Shown here in pieces: positions 52,899 through 61,032 of a DNA stretch of 64,000 bases. Under the pieces are notes generated by a model. That model saw only the letters and a program-made list of their open reading frames with translations, did not search any database and was not told the DNA's origin. Position 1 is the stretch's first letter; each line of letters begins with the position of its first letter. The position numbers and the translations under genes are program-made. Source of the stretch: Chryseobacterium indologenes (lineage in GTDB: Bacteria; Bacteroidota; Bacteroidia; Flavobacteriales; Weeksellaceae). The stretch is from the NCBI GenBank assembly GCA_001013295.1, contig LAZY01000030.1, positions 1 through 64,000 on the forward strand. Reading direction: 5' to 3'.

Positions 52899-54419
52899 TT
52901 ACATTGCTTTGAAATATTTCTTCACTTCTTCCAGATATGGATACATCACCATATCATCAGAGAAGGCAGGAATAATTTTTCTGATGGCGTCATACAGCTC
53001 TTTTGTAGATGATGAAACCTTATCCTGGAACCCAAGATATTCAATGGCCTGGATAATCGTAATCGCTTCGATTGCCAATACTTCATAAGCATTTTCAATA
53101 ACTTTTCTGCAGATAACCGCAGCATTGGTTCCCATACTTACAATATCCTGATTATCGTTGTTATTCGGGATACTGTGTACATACATAGGATTCGACAGCA
53201 TCTGGCTTTCTGCCGTAGTAGATGTTGCCGTAAACTGTACACCCTGCATTCCGAAGTTGAACCCTAGTTTACCTAAATTGACAAAAGGAGGTAAAATTTC
53301 GTTGATCTTAGCATTCAAAAGATAGTTCAACTGTCTTTCTGCAAGCATCGTCAGCTTGGTAACAACAATTTTAAGCTTATCCATTTCCAGAGAGATATAG
53401 TCTCCATGGAAGTTTCCGCCGTGATACACATGCTGATCTTCAACATTAATGATCGGGTTATCATTCGCAGAGTTTATTTCGTTCTCAAGAACTTTCTCTG
53501 TATATTCTAATGTATCGAGTACCGGACCTAAGATCTGAGGTACACATCTTAAAGAATAATACTCCTGAACTTTTTCTTTAAATACCTTTTCCTGTTCCTC
53601 GAAATGAGTATAAAGGTGATCTTCTCTTTTTCTGATCAGTTTACTGTCTGCCAGATGGGCACGCATTCTTTCTGCTACTTTCTGCTGGCCATAATGTTTC
53701 TTGGTTCCGTTCAGAGCTTCTGATAAATGGTCATCGTAAGCCTGAACAATCTCATTGATCGCACAGGAAAGTCTCAGGGAAATATCTGTAAGCTGATTCG
53801 CTTTATAAGCATTCACAATACCGATTCCTGACATTACGGAAGTTCCGTTCATCAAAGCAAGACCTTCACGGATTTCTACCTGTATCGGCTCCAACCCTTC
53901 TGTTTCGAAAACTTCTTTTGTAGATTTTCTTTCTCCTTTATAAAAGACTTCTCCTTCTCCAATCAATACCAAAGCAAGGTGAGCCAGCTGAACAAGGTCA
54001 CCGCTTGCCCCTACTCCTCCATGTTCGAAGATCAATGGGGTAATATCTCTGTTGATCAGCTCCTGAAGAAGGAAGATAACAGACTGGTGTACTCCTGAGT
54101 TTCCTAATGAAAGGGTATTCAGTCTTGCCAGCATACAGGCTTTTACTTCCTGTGCAGGCAAAGGGTTTCCGATTCCTGAAGAGTGGCTTCTGATCAGGTT
54201 ATACTGAAGCTGGTGGGTATCTTCATCACTGATCTTGAATTGGGCCATCGGTCCAAAACCGGTATTCACACCGTATATTACTTTATTTTTCGAAAATTCT
54301 TTTAAAAACTGAAAACTCTTATCCACTCTTGATAAAAGTGATTCATCCAGTTCTATTTTTTCATTTCCAATGATAATTTTTTGAAAGTCTTTCAGCTCTA
54401 AAAAGTTATTTATTTTCAT
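52899..54419 (-). CDS. aromatic amino acid ammonia-lyase, probably tyrosine-specific
   Basis: 506 residues from the ATG at 54417-54419. The MIO cofactor forms from Ala138-Ser139-Gly140 in GGVGASGDLVQ. YGVNTGFG (catalytic Tyr) and the ENEINSANDNPI region are complete. The specificity loop reads LIRSHSSGIG, with His at the position that favours tyrosine over phenylalanine in bacterial lyases; histidine lyases share this His, so the call also rests on the pigment setting. It makes p-coumarate, the flexirubin starter. It is transcribed away from the halogenase-like gene from overlapping promoters. Confidence 0.9.
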   Translation of the reverse strand: MKINNFLELKDFQKIIIGNEKIELDESLLSRVDKSFQFLKEFSKNKVIYGVNTGFGPMAQFKISDEDTHQLQYNLIRSHSSGIGNPLPAQEVKACMLARLNTLSLGNSGVHQSVIFLLQELINRDITPLIFEHGGVGASGDLVQLAHLALVLIGEGEVFYKGERKSTKEVFETEGLEPIQVEIREGLALMNGTSVMSGIGIVNAYKANQLTDISLRLSCAINEIVQAYDDHLSEALNGTKKHYGQQKVAERMRAHLADSKLIRKREDHLYTHFEEQEKVFKEKVQEYYSLRCVPQILGPVLDTLEYTEKVLENEINSANDNPIINVEDQHVYHGGNFHGDYISLEMDKLKIVVTKLTMLAERQLNYLLNAKINEILPPFVNLGKLGFNFGMQGVQFTATSTTAESQMLSNPMYVHSIPNNNDNQDIVSMGTNAAVICRKVIENAYEVLAIEAITIIQAIEYLGFQDKVSSSTKELYDAIRKIIPAFSDDMVMYPYLEEVKKYFKAM

Positions 54420-54469
54420 CAATTAAAAGTAATAGTTGATAATTTTGTAAAATATTAATTATTTGTCAC

Positions 54470-54488
54470 TAATTTTGCGGCAAAGATA
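54470..54488. promoter_or_regulatory. face-to-face promoters between lyase and halogenase-like genes
   Basis: TAATTTTG (54470-54477) for the plus strand and TATCTTTG (54488-54481) for the minus strand stand 3 bp apart, facing each other. The start points would lie inside each other's -7 box. Both match TAnnTTTG. The -33 TTG of each is not ideally placed (for plus, TTG at 54445-54447, 22 bp spacing). Confidence 0.55.
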
Positions 54489-54517
54489 AAAGTTATTATT
54501 AAAATAAAAAATCAAAG

Positions 54518-55774
54518 ATGAGCAAAGAATTTGTTGACGTTCTTGTAATCGGGGCTGGACCTTCCGGATGCGTGTCTTCTTCATACTTAAAGAAGAACAA
54601 CGTCAACGTAAAAGTAGTCGAAAAGACAAAATTCCCCAGACTGGTAGTTGGTGAGAGCTTAATACCGAGGGTAATGGACCACTTTGACGAAGCCGGACTT
54701 TTCCCTGCACTAGACAAAATGGGCTTCGAAAAAAAACTGGGAGCACGTTTCCTTCGTGGTGACGAGGTCTGCATTTTTGATTTCAGCAATAAATTCGGGG
54801 AAGGCTGGGACTGGACCTGGCAGGTTCCGAGAGCTGATTTTGATAATACTCTTGCTCAGGAGGTCATCAATAAAGGGATTGACCTTGAATTTGAAACTGA
54901 GGTGATCGACATTAAGTTTGATGGAACAGATTCTGTAACAACGGTAAGAAATAAGGATGGTGAAACAAAAGAGATCCATGCTAAATTCGTAATTGACTCC
55001 AGTGGATACGGAAGAGTTTTACCTCGTTTACTGGACCTGGAAAAGCCGTCAAAACTTTCTCCTCACTCTGCGATTTTCTCTCATGTGAATGACCTCAACA
55101 GAGAACCGGGTGAAGAGGGAACTTTAATTTCTTTTGACATCATCGAAACTGAAGTATGGCTTTGGGTAATTCCTTTTTCTAATGGAAATACAAGTTTAGG
55201 AATTGTAGGGCCTACTGATTATATTGAAAAACTATCTGAAAACGGTGATACTACCGAAGCTTTAAAAAAAGCAATCTCTCTTTCGGATTATTATGTAAAA
55301 CGTTTTGGAAATGTAGATTTTCTTTTCGAACCGAGACACCTGAAAGACTATTCATGTTCTGTGAAAAGTCTGTTTGGAGATGGTTTTGCTTTGACAGGAA
55401 ATGCTTCTGAATTCCTTGATCCTGTTTTCTCTTCAGGAATGGCTTTTGCTACAGAATCAGGAATGCTGGCTGCAAAACTGGCTTTAAGGCAGCTGAACGG
55501 AGAAAAGATAGACTGGCAGACTGAGTATACCGATTATATTTTATATGGTGTGGATGTTTTCACCACCTATGTAAAGGAATGGTACACCGGAAATCTTCAG
55601 GAATTATTCTTCCATCAGCCGGAAAACCCGGATGTAAAGAAAAAGATATGTGCCGTATTAGCAGGATACGTCTGGAACAAAGACAATCCTTTTGTGAAAA
55701 AGCACGATACTGTGATTAAAAATCTTGCGAACCTGATTAAACTGGAAAAACAGGAACAGCAAAACCAACCATAA
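54518..55774 (+). CDS. flavin-dependent halogenase-like monooxygenase
   Basis: 418 residues. FAD site VIGAGPSGCVSS (GAGPSG 12-17), VGESLIPR (44-51), Lys73 in KKLGARF at the place of the halogenase active-site Lys, GWDWTWQVPR (96-105), and the exact halogenase WxWxIP motif WLWVIP (214-219). FLDPVFSSG near 310-320 closes the fold. It resembles phenolic halogenases. With the lyase across the shared promoter it could chlorinate the aryl head; chlorinated flexirubins are known. A hydroxylase or reductase role remains possible, since the same fold includes those. Confidence 0.85.
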   Translation: MSKEFVDVLVIGAGPSGCVSSSYLKKNNVNVKVVEKTKFPRLVVGESLIPRVMDHFDEAGLFPALDKMGFEKKLGARFLRGDEVCIFDFSNKFGEGWDWTWQVPRADFDNTLAQEVINKGIDLEFETEVIDIKFDGTDSVTTVRNKDGETKEIHAKFVIDSSGYGRVLPRLLDLEKPSKLSPHSAIFSHVNDLNREPGEEGTLISFDIIETEVWLWVIPFSNGNTSLGIVGPTDYIEKLSENGDTTEALKKAISLSDYYVKRFGNVDFLFEPRHLKDYSCSVKSLFGDGFALTGNASEFLDPVFSSGMAFATESGMLAAKLALRQLNGEKIDWQTEYTDYILYGVDVFTTYVKEWYTGNLQELFFHQPENPDVKKKICAVLAGYVWNKDNPFVKKHDTVIKNLANLIKLEKQEQQNQP

Positions 55775-55806
55775 AAAAACGGTCTGAATTTTCAGACCGT
55801 TTTTTG
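55775..55806. terminator. bidirectional Rho-independent terminator
   Basis: AACGGTCTGAA (55779-55789) pairs with TTCAGACCGTT (55792-55802), with A runs on the left and T runs on the right. It separates the convergent halogenase-like gene and the secreted protein gene. Confidence 0.9.
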
Positions 55807-55809
55807 TTT

Positions 55810-56415
55810 TTATTTCAAAGCAGCTTTGATTTCTTTCCCCAGCTTTTTCCCCGTCACTTCATAGGCTGCTGCAATTCTTCCGTATTCCCATCCAAATTCT
55901 TTATTCCCTTTGTTCCCTTCTACTTTATCTGCATGTAGCTTCATCACTACTTTTGAAGGATTATCTGTTTCTACAAATGTCAGATCTGCCGTTAATTTTC
56001 CAGGCTGAGAACCGATCATTCCGCCATACCATCCTGCATAGATCCATTTTGCATCAACGATCAGGGTATATTTTGTGTGAACATCTGTTTTGAAAGCAAT
56101 TTTCTTTGATTTTTCATTCAGACCTTTAAGAAAAAAGTCAGCATATCTCGAAGATTTGAATATCCCCCACTGAGAGTTCCATTCTGCCCAGGTAGATTCT
56201 CCTTTTTTAGCAGTAATATCTGCTTTTCTGTTTTCCAGATACTGAGCTTCTGTAAGGTTCTTTTCGTGGAAAGTAGCATTTTCAAATATAAACTGAACAT
56301 TTACTTCAGTCTGATCTTTTAAGAATTCAAAATTTCCAGATTCAAAGTTAATCTGATCCTGAGCAAACGTTGCCGTTGCAATTGCCATAAAGAATAGCAA
56401 GAATAATTTTTTCAT
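55810..56415 (-). CDS. secreted protein, paralogue of the 56862-57470 product
   Basis: 201 residues, signal peptide MKKLFLLFFMAIATATFAQ. The mature protein starts DQINFESGNFEFLKDQTEVNVQFIFENATFHEKNLTEAQYLENRK and ends YGRIAAAYEVTGKKLGKEIK, matching the next protein along the whole length. No known catalytic motif; single soluble domain. It lies 4 bp from a terminator and downstream of its paralogue. Function unknown; presence in the pigment region may be accidental. Confidence 0.8.
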   Translation of the reverse strand: MKKLFLLFFMAIATATFAQDQINFESGNFEFLKDQTEVNVQFIFENATFHEKNLTEAQYLENRKADITAKKGESTWAEWNSQWGIFKSSRYADFFLKGLNEKSKKIAFKTDVHTKYTLIVDAKWIYAGWYGGMIGSQPGKLTADLTFVETDNPSKVVMKLHADKVEGNKGNKEFGWEYGRIAAAYEVTGKKLGKEIKAALK

Positions 56416-56825
56416 GGATTGTTTTATTTAAATTTTACTGCGGCAAATATAGACTAAAAGCCATTCAACAGAAATAGTAAATATTATTTTTATTTCATTG
56501 CCAAAGGGGATTGAGCTCAAAAGTTTGGGGTCAGTATAAAACAAACACTATTTTTTGTTGAATGAAACAAAGTATAAAAAAACGCAAAGAAAGCTCATTT
56601 GAATGTTTTACCTTAGGAAGCAAAGAAGGGCGACTTTGTCGCTGAAGAAGCTTCATGAATATGCATTCGCTTAGAAATAATCAATGAAATTGATTCTCTT
56701 CTTCGCCTCCTTAAGAATATGAGATAAGGTACTGAAAATCTTTACGTCAATTAAATTACATGAATACAAAACAATATTATTTCCCAACTTTTGCACCTGG
56801 CCCGTCAAATGGAGCGTTGAACATA
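56416..56825. other. gene-free stretch with a decayed inverted repeat
   Basis: About 410 bp between the two paralogues. A -7 box for the downstream gene is likely at 56444-56451 (TATATTTG on minus). An imperfect inverted repeat (56612-56628 with 56698-56715, CTTAGGAAGCAAAGAAG type) surrounds a GCGACTTTGTCGC hairpin (56630-56642), resembling a decayed dispersed element. No open reading frame of note. Confidence 0.5.
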
Positions 56826-56860
56826 ATAAAAAAATGGTCTGAAATTCAGATCGTTTTGTT
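56826..56860 (-). terminator. Rho-independent terminator after the second paralogue
   Basis: GGTCTGAA (56836-56843) pairs imperfectly with TTCAGATC (56845-56852), with an A run on its left (T on the minus strand). It closely resembles the terminator at 55775-55806, as expected if gene and terminator were duplicated together. Confidence 0.65.
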
Positions 56861-56861
56861 T

Positions 56862-57470
56862 TTATTTTAAATTCCTTTTGATTTGTCTTGATAAAACTTT
56901 CCCTATAGACTCATAGGCAGCTGCAAGCCTTCCATATTCCATAACTGTTACATCCATCCCGGAAAACCTATCGTATTTATTAAGTTCTACGGTCGCCAGA
57001 ACCACGGAAGGATTCTCTGTTTCTACTAACTTTATGTCTCCACTCATTGCGGTAGGCATTGCAATCAGCCCGGCATGCCAGCCCGGGAATACCCATTTTG
57101 TGTTCAGGATCAATGTATATTTCGCAGGAGTCTCTTTTTTAAATGAAATCTGTTTGGAAGATGCATTCAACCCCTTCAGAAGGCGGTCTATATAGTCTTC
57201 CTTTTTATACTTTTCCCATTCTTCACTCCACTCCTTCCATGCTGTTTCCCCTCTTTTAGGGTTGTCCAGCACCTGCTTCTTTCTGTTTTCAAGATATTGA
57301 GCTTCCGTAATATTTTCTTTCATGAATAATACGTTCTCAAACTTAAGCTCTACATTCACTACAGACTGATCTTTCAATACTCCGAAATCTCCCGAGACAA
57401 GTTTCATCTTCTCCTGTCCGAAAGCTGCTGTTATCATCATCATGAAGAACAACAATAATAATTTTCTCAT
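56862..57470 (-). CDS. secreted protein, paralogue of the 55810-56415 product
   Basis: 202 residues, signal peptide MRKLLLLFFMMMITAAFGQ. The mature protein shares SGDFGVLKDQSVVNVELKFENVLFMKENITEAQYLENRK, KYTLILNTKWVFPGW and YGRLAAAYESIGK with the product of the downstream gene. It lies 76 bp after the ligase gene, so it may be transcribed with it. No known motif. Unknown function. Confidence 0.8.
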   Translation of the reverse strand: MRKLLLLFFMMMITAAFGQEKMKLVSGDFGVLKDQSVVNVELKFENVLFMKENITEAQYLENRKKQVLDNPKRGETAWKEWSEEWEKYKKEDYIDRLLKGLNASSKQISFKKETPAKYTLILNTKWVFPGWHAGLIAMPTAMSGDIKLVETENPSVVLATVELNKYDRFSGMDVTVMEYGRLAAAYESIGKVLSRQIKRNLK

Positions 57471-57546
57471 AGTTTATTAGTTTTTTTTAATGCCTCGATC
57501 GTATAAAAAAGCAGGACTTCGCTTCTTTTCTTCTTTGAATTTAATT

Positions 57547-58839
57547 TTATCTTAAATCAATAAATGTAATCGGCTTTCTGCTGTTCGGATTGAAAACTGT
57601 TTTAGACAACACATCAAAGTCTATGATTTCAATTTTAGGGCTTACTCTCAATTTTGCACGGAAGTGATCTCTAACCTCGTTTACAAAGCTTTCCTGTTCG
57701 GCTTCTGTACTCAATTTGATGATAATCTCATCAAGACCGATTTCATTCGCCTGAATAACGATCTGATAGCATAAAATATTGTTGAAATCATTCAGAATAT
57801 CGTTCATTGCCGGCGGATACAGTGTTGTTCCTTTATATTTGATCATCTGTTGTTTTCTACCTACCACAGGTCCCAGTCTCATTGTATTTCTTCCGCATTG
57901 ACAGGGTTCATAGTGCGCTTTTACAAGATCTCCTGTTTTAAATCTCAGCAAAGGGATTGCTTCCACACCCAGAGTGGTAATCGTCAGTTCTCCACTTTCT
58001 CCTTCTTTCACAGGATTTCCGTCATCATCAAGGATTTCTGTGATGATCAGCTCAGGATGATGGTGTCCACCCACCTGAAATTCGCATTCCGTGAAGGCTG
58101 TGCTCATTTCGGTAGAAGCATAGGTAGAAAAGAGTTTTATATTCCACTTTTCTTTGATCTTCTGCGAAAGAATATTATCTGTAAAATCCTGATTTTTGAT
58201 ACTTTCCCCGATGCACACTGCTCCATACACGCTTGAACTCTTATAGTCAAGACCATGCTTTTCGGCATAATCGATCATTTTCAGTAAAAATGACGGAACG
58301 GTGATCAGATATTTGGGTTTGTATCTGAAGATAGAGTCCCATTGAAGCTCCGGAATTCCCGGACCCATTCTGACCACACTCGCTCCCATTTTTCTTAAGC
58401 CTAAAAAATAGGCAAGTCCTGCCATGAAACGCTTATCGATCGTGGTAATCATCTGCACAACATCTCCTTTCTGAATACCTGCACAAGCGAAAGATATAGC
58501 TTCATTGTAGGCCAGTCTTTCAAGGTCACTGTCTGACAACCCAAAAGTCACCGGATCTCCTAATGTTCCGGAAGTTGTACTGTAATCTACGATCTTATCC
58601 TGTGTGATACAGAAAAAATCATGATTATGCTGCTGCAGATCATTCTTTGTGGTGGTCGGAATCTTCTGAAGATCTTCCAACGTCTGAATATCCCCGATCC
58701 TGATCTCATGTTCTCTGAAGAGTTTCTGATAAAAAGGTGACTGGGTTTCCAGATAAGCCAAAAGCTCATGAAGTTTTTCTTCCTGAAATTTTTTGATTTC
58801 CTGAATCTCTGCTTTCTCTATTGACGGATGAAATTCCAA
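57547..58839 (-). CDS. PaaK-like aryl-CoA/ACP ligase (AMP-forming)
   Basis: 430 residues, phenylacetate-CoA ligase family. The P-loop YSTTSGTLGDP (86-96), STYASTEMS for substrate and AMP, FKTGDLV with the catalytic Asp, and GRKQQMIKYKGTTLYP introducing the C-terminal domain are all present. It activates an aromatic acid as adenylate and then thioester. With the lyase gene nearby, p-coumarate is the natural candidate, with loading onto CoA or directly onto an ACP. Preceded by a TAAATTTG -7 box at 58860-58867 on its strand. Confidence 0.92.
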   Translation of the reverse strand: MEFHPSIEKAEIQEIKKFQEEKLHELLAYLETQSPFYQKLFREHEIRIGDIQTLEDLQKIPTTTKNDLQQHNHDFFCITQDKIVDYSTTSGTLGDPVTFGLSDSDLERLAYNEAISFACAGIQKGDVVQMITTIDKRFMAGLAYFLGLRKMGASVVRMGPGIPELQWDSIFRYKPKYLITVPSFLLKMIDYAEKHGLDYKSSSVYGAVCIGESIKNQDFTDNILSQKIKEKWNIKLFSTYASTEMSTAFTECEFQVGGHHHPELIITEILDDDGNPVKEGESGELTITTLGVEAIPLLRFKTGDLVKAHYEPCQCGRNTMRLGPVVGRKQQMIKYKGTTLYPPAMNDILNDFNNILCYQIVIQANEIGLDEIIIKLSTEAEQESFVNEVRDHFRAKLRVSPKIEIIDFDVLSKTVFNPNSRKPITFIDLR

Positions 58840-58859
58840 TGATTTTAATTTTTAAAAGG

Positions 58860-58867
58860 CAAATTTA
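58860..58867 (-). promoter_or_regulatory. -7 promoter element of the ligase gene
   Basis: TAAATTTG on the minus strand lies 20 bp ahead of the start at 58839 and matches TAnnTTTG. No -33 TTG at ideal spacing. Confidence 0.4.
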
Positions 58868-58930
58868 TTTAAAATTACACGATTGTAGGACGTATTCATG
58901 TAAAATGTATGCACGATTTCGGTTACAGTT

Positions 58931-60616
58931 CTATCTACGGAATGTAAAAGTCTGGGTATTTATATTCCCAGCGGTATTGATTGTGGTTACTCTTAAGCTA
59001 TGTTCTCCTGACCCTTTAGGACATTTTTCGTCAAAAACATAGACAAAATCATCTTTTACACGGGAAAACCGAAGCCATTTCCCATCCAGTTCCGCACGGA
59101 ATGAAACAATATCACCTACTTTAGTGGCTCCTTTCAAGCGTAATGAATATCCATTTATCAAATCTCCTTCTTTCCAACTAGGTGAAACCGATGGAAGGGT
59201 ATTGTCAATGACTAATTTTGCGGTGCCCAATCTGTTGAATTTCCCTTCTGCACGATCACCACTCCAAATTCCTTTTACAGCAGTCTTATCACTTCCATAG
59301 TCAAGGATGATTACAGCCTTATTCTTTTCTTCATTGGTTAATTTTCTGTTAGGTTTTATCTTTAAAGTATAATCATCATGTACAGGAATGTATGGACTAT
59401 TTAAAACAATAGCATTGGAAGCTGCATTCGCATCCGTATCCGGTTTTTCGTAAGCATTGAAGTTCACAGCATCATACACTGCATTTTTACTGAAACTGAT
59501 CTCCGCATTTTCAATGGCGATCGTTTTTCCTTCATTAGGCATCACAGTCTTATCTGTGACTGAGACTTTGTCCGTTGTTTTAGCCAATTGAACTTTTGTG
59601 ACCAGACGGCTTGTATTTCCTTTTACATCTTTTAGAATAATTTCAATGTTGTGAATGTCTTCATCCTGAAGGTTGATGATTCCCGTCAGATTGGGAACAC
59701 TATAGTTTTGAAGCTTCATCCCCGGTAATATGGACAAATGCTGAATGCTCATTTTATCTCTGCTGAATTTCGTATAATCTATACAGCCATTGAGATTACG
59801 GGTATCATCATAGCTAACTTTATCAATTGAAAAACCATAAATCAGCTTTCCATCCATTAATAACTCCGCTTGATATATTCCAAGGTTAAATCCCTGATTG
59901 GCTTTATCTACTGCTTTAATTCCAAAGCTTATCATGGGAGAATTGACCCTGACAACATCAGCGGTATAAGTATTTCCTGCCTTTTTAACGGCAATTCCGT
60001 TTGCTCCAGGCTGATAGGTACTGAATCTTCTGTCGTACCAATAGAGTCCGCTGATAACCGGAGCAACATTATCCGGAATATTAAATCCAAAAAACAGCGG
60101 ATTGATGCATTCTTCCGTTTTGGTATCTCTTATCTCGAAATGCAGATGAGGTCCTGCCGAGCCTCCCGTATTCCCGCTCAATGCAATAAGCTGGCCCTTC
60201 GTTACAGGAAATTGTTCTGGCTGAAATGTTATATCCTGCTCCCATTTTTCATCTTTGTATTGTCTTTCCTTTACATATTCATCAAGTTTATCAAAATATT
60301 TATTCAGGTGGGCGTAAACTGTGGTATACCCATTCGGGTGAGTAATATAAACGGCGTTTCCAAACCCATATCGTTCAACCTTGATCCGGCTTACATACCC
60401 ATCTGCTGCTGCAACTACAGGTAGGTTTTCCTGGCTGTTGGTCCGCAGATCCAGTCCCATATGAAAATGATTTGCTCTTACTGCACCAAAGTTGGCGGCC
60501 AGCTGCATGGGAACATTCAGCGGATTACGGAAATAGTTTTGGGGATAATTTTGAGCCTGTGTGATAATGGCGGTTATCAAGCAGATCGCAACCATCAGTT
60601 TGGAGAAAGTTTTCAT
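58931..60616 (-). CDS. M23 family metallopeptidase (LytM domain), periplasmic
   Basis: 561 residues, signal peptide (MKTFSKLMVAICLITAIITQAQ). The LytM/M23 domain comes first (about 40-165): HFHMGLD (His52, Asp56) and GPHLHFE (His157, His159) supply the full zinc site. The remaining ~390 residues are beta-rich, with an Ig-like arrangement typical of Bacteroidota M23 proteins. Endopeptidase acting on peptidoglycan cross-links or on another surface peptide. It is not obviously part of the pigment system. Confidence 0.92.
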   Translation of the reverse strand: MKTFSKLMVAICLITAIITQAQNYPQNYFRNPLNVPMQLAANFGAVRANHFHMGLDLRTNSQENLPVVAAADGYVSRIKVERYGFGNAVYITHPNGYTTVYAHLNKYFDKLDEYVKERQYKDEKWEQDITFQPEQFPVTKGQLIALSGNTGGSAGPHLHFEIRDTKTEECINPLFFGFNIPDNVAPVISGLYWYDRRFSTYQPGANGIAVKKAGNTYTADVVRVNSPMISFGIKAVDKANQGFNLGIYQAELLMDGKLIYGFSIDKVSYDDTRNLNGCIDYTKFSRDKMSIQHLSILPGMKLQNYSVPNLTGIINLQDEDIHNIEIILKDVKGNTSRLVTKVQLAKTTDKVSVTDKTVMPNEGKTIAIENAEISFSKNAVYDAVNFNAYEKPDTDANAASNAIVLNSPYIPVHDDYTLKIKPNRKLTNEEKNKAVIILDYGSDKTAVKGIWSGDRAEGKFNRLGTAKLVIDNTLPSVSPSWKEGDLINGYSLRLKGATKVGDIVSFRAELDGKWLRFSRVKDDFVYVFDEKCPKGSGEHSLRVTTINTAGNINTQTFTFRR

Positions 60617-60988
60617 ACAGCATTTGGGTTTTATGTCTACAGAATTCTAGCAATGATCGTGCTAATTTGCTGTCATTGGCGGTGTTTTTATTTTTAACTG
60701 CGGATGATTGTGGAAAAGAGGTCTGCCAAACCTGGAAGAGATTATATTTAGGTTTTGGCTAAAGCCAATGGATTTTGAATCTATTTTCAAGCAGGCTAAC
60801 CCCACTCCTATTGAATGGAATAAATCGGGAAACAGGATCAAAAACAGTTATAAAAAAGAGACCAAAAACTCATTTATTCTCTACTCTACACTCCCATTTT
60901 AACACTTTCTCTGTTTATATTTCTGAAATTGAAGTTTTTAATAGAAATATCCACAGAAAAACATATATTATAAACCGACAAAATTTAG
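60617..60988. other. gene-free stretch with a dispersed repeat
   Basis: About 370 bp between the divergent M23 and ileS genes, containing repeat copy 2 (60748-60817). No convincing gene: short frames here overlap the repeat. It carries the ileS promoter at its right end. Confidence 0.55.
60748..60817. repeat. dispersed repeat, copy 2 (GGCTAAAGCC type)
   Basis: TTTAGGTTTTGGCTAAAGCC, an AT-rich spacer, then CAGGCTAA and CCCACTCCTATTGAAT. It matches copy 1 at 27721-27786, with the second palindrome damaged (GGCTAACCCC in place of GGCTAAAGCC). Confidence 0.65.
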
Positions 60989-60996
60989 TAAATTTG
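60989..60996 (+). promoter_or_regulatory. -7 promoter element of ileS
   Basis: TAAATTTG, followed by CAGACTT as at the pigment promoter (20966). It lies 37 bp ahead of the ileS start. No TTG at -33. Confidence 0.45.
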
Positions 60997-61032
60997 CAGA
61001 CTTAATTAATCAACGATATTGAGATATTTACA

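Noticed and set aside
20993..58839. Pigment cluster as a recently acquired mobile island
   Set aside because: No integrase, transposase, tRNA or direct repeats at the edges, and base composition is like that of its neighbours. Comparable clusters are common in Flavobacteriia.
60708..61005. Short plus-strand frames before ileS
   Set aside because: They overlap the dispersed repeat and the ileS promoter region, and show no coding features.
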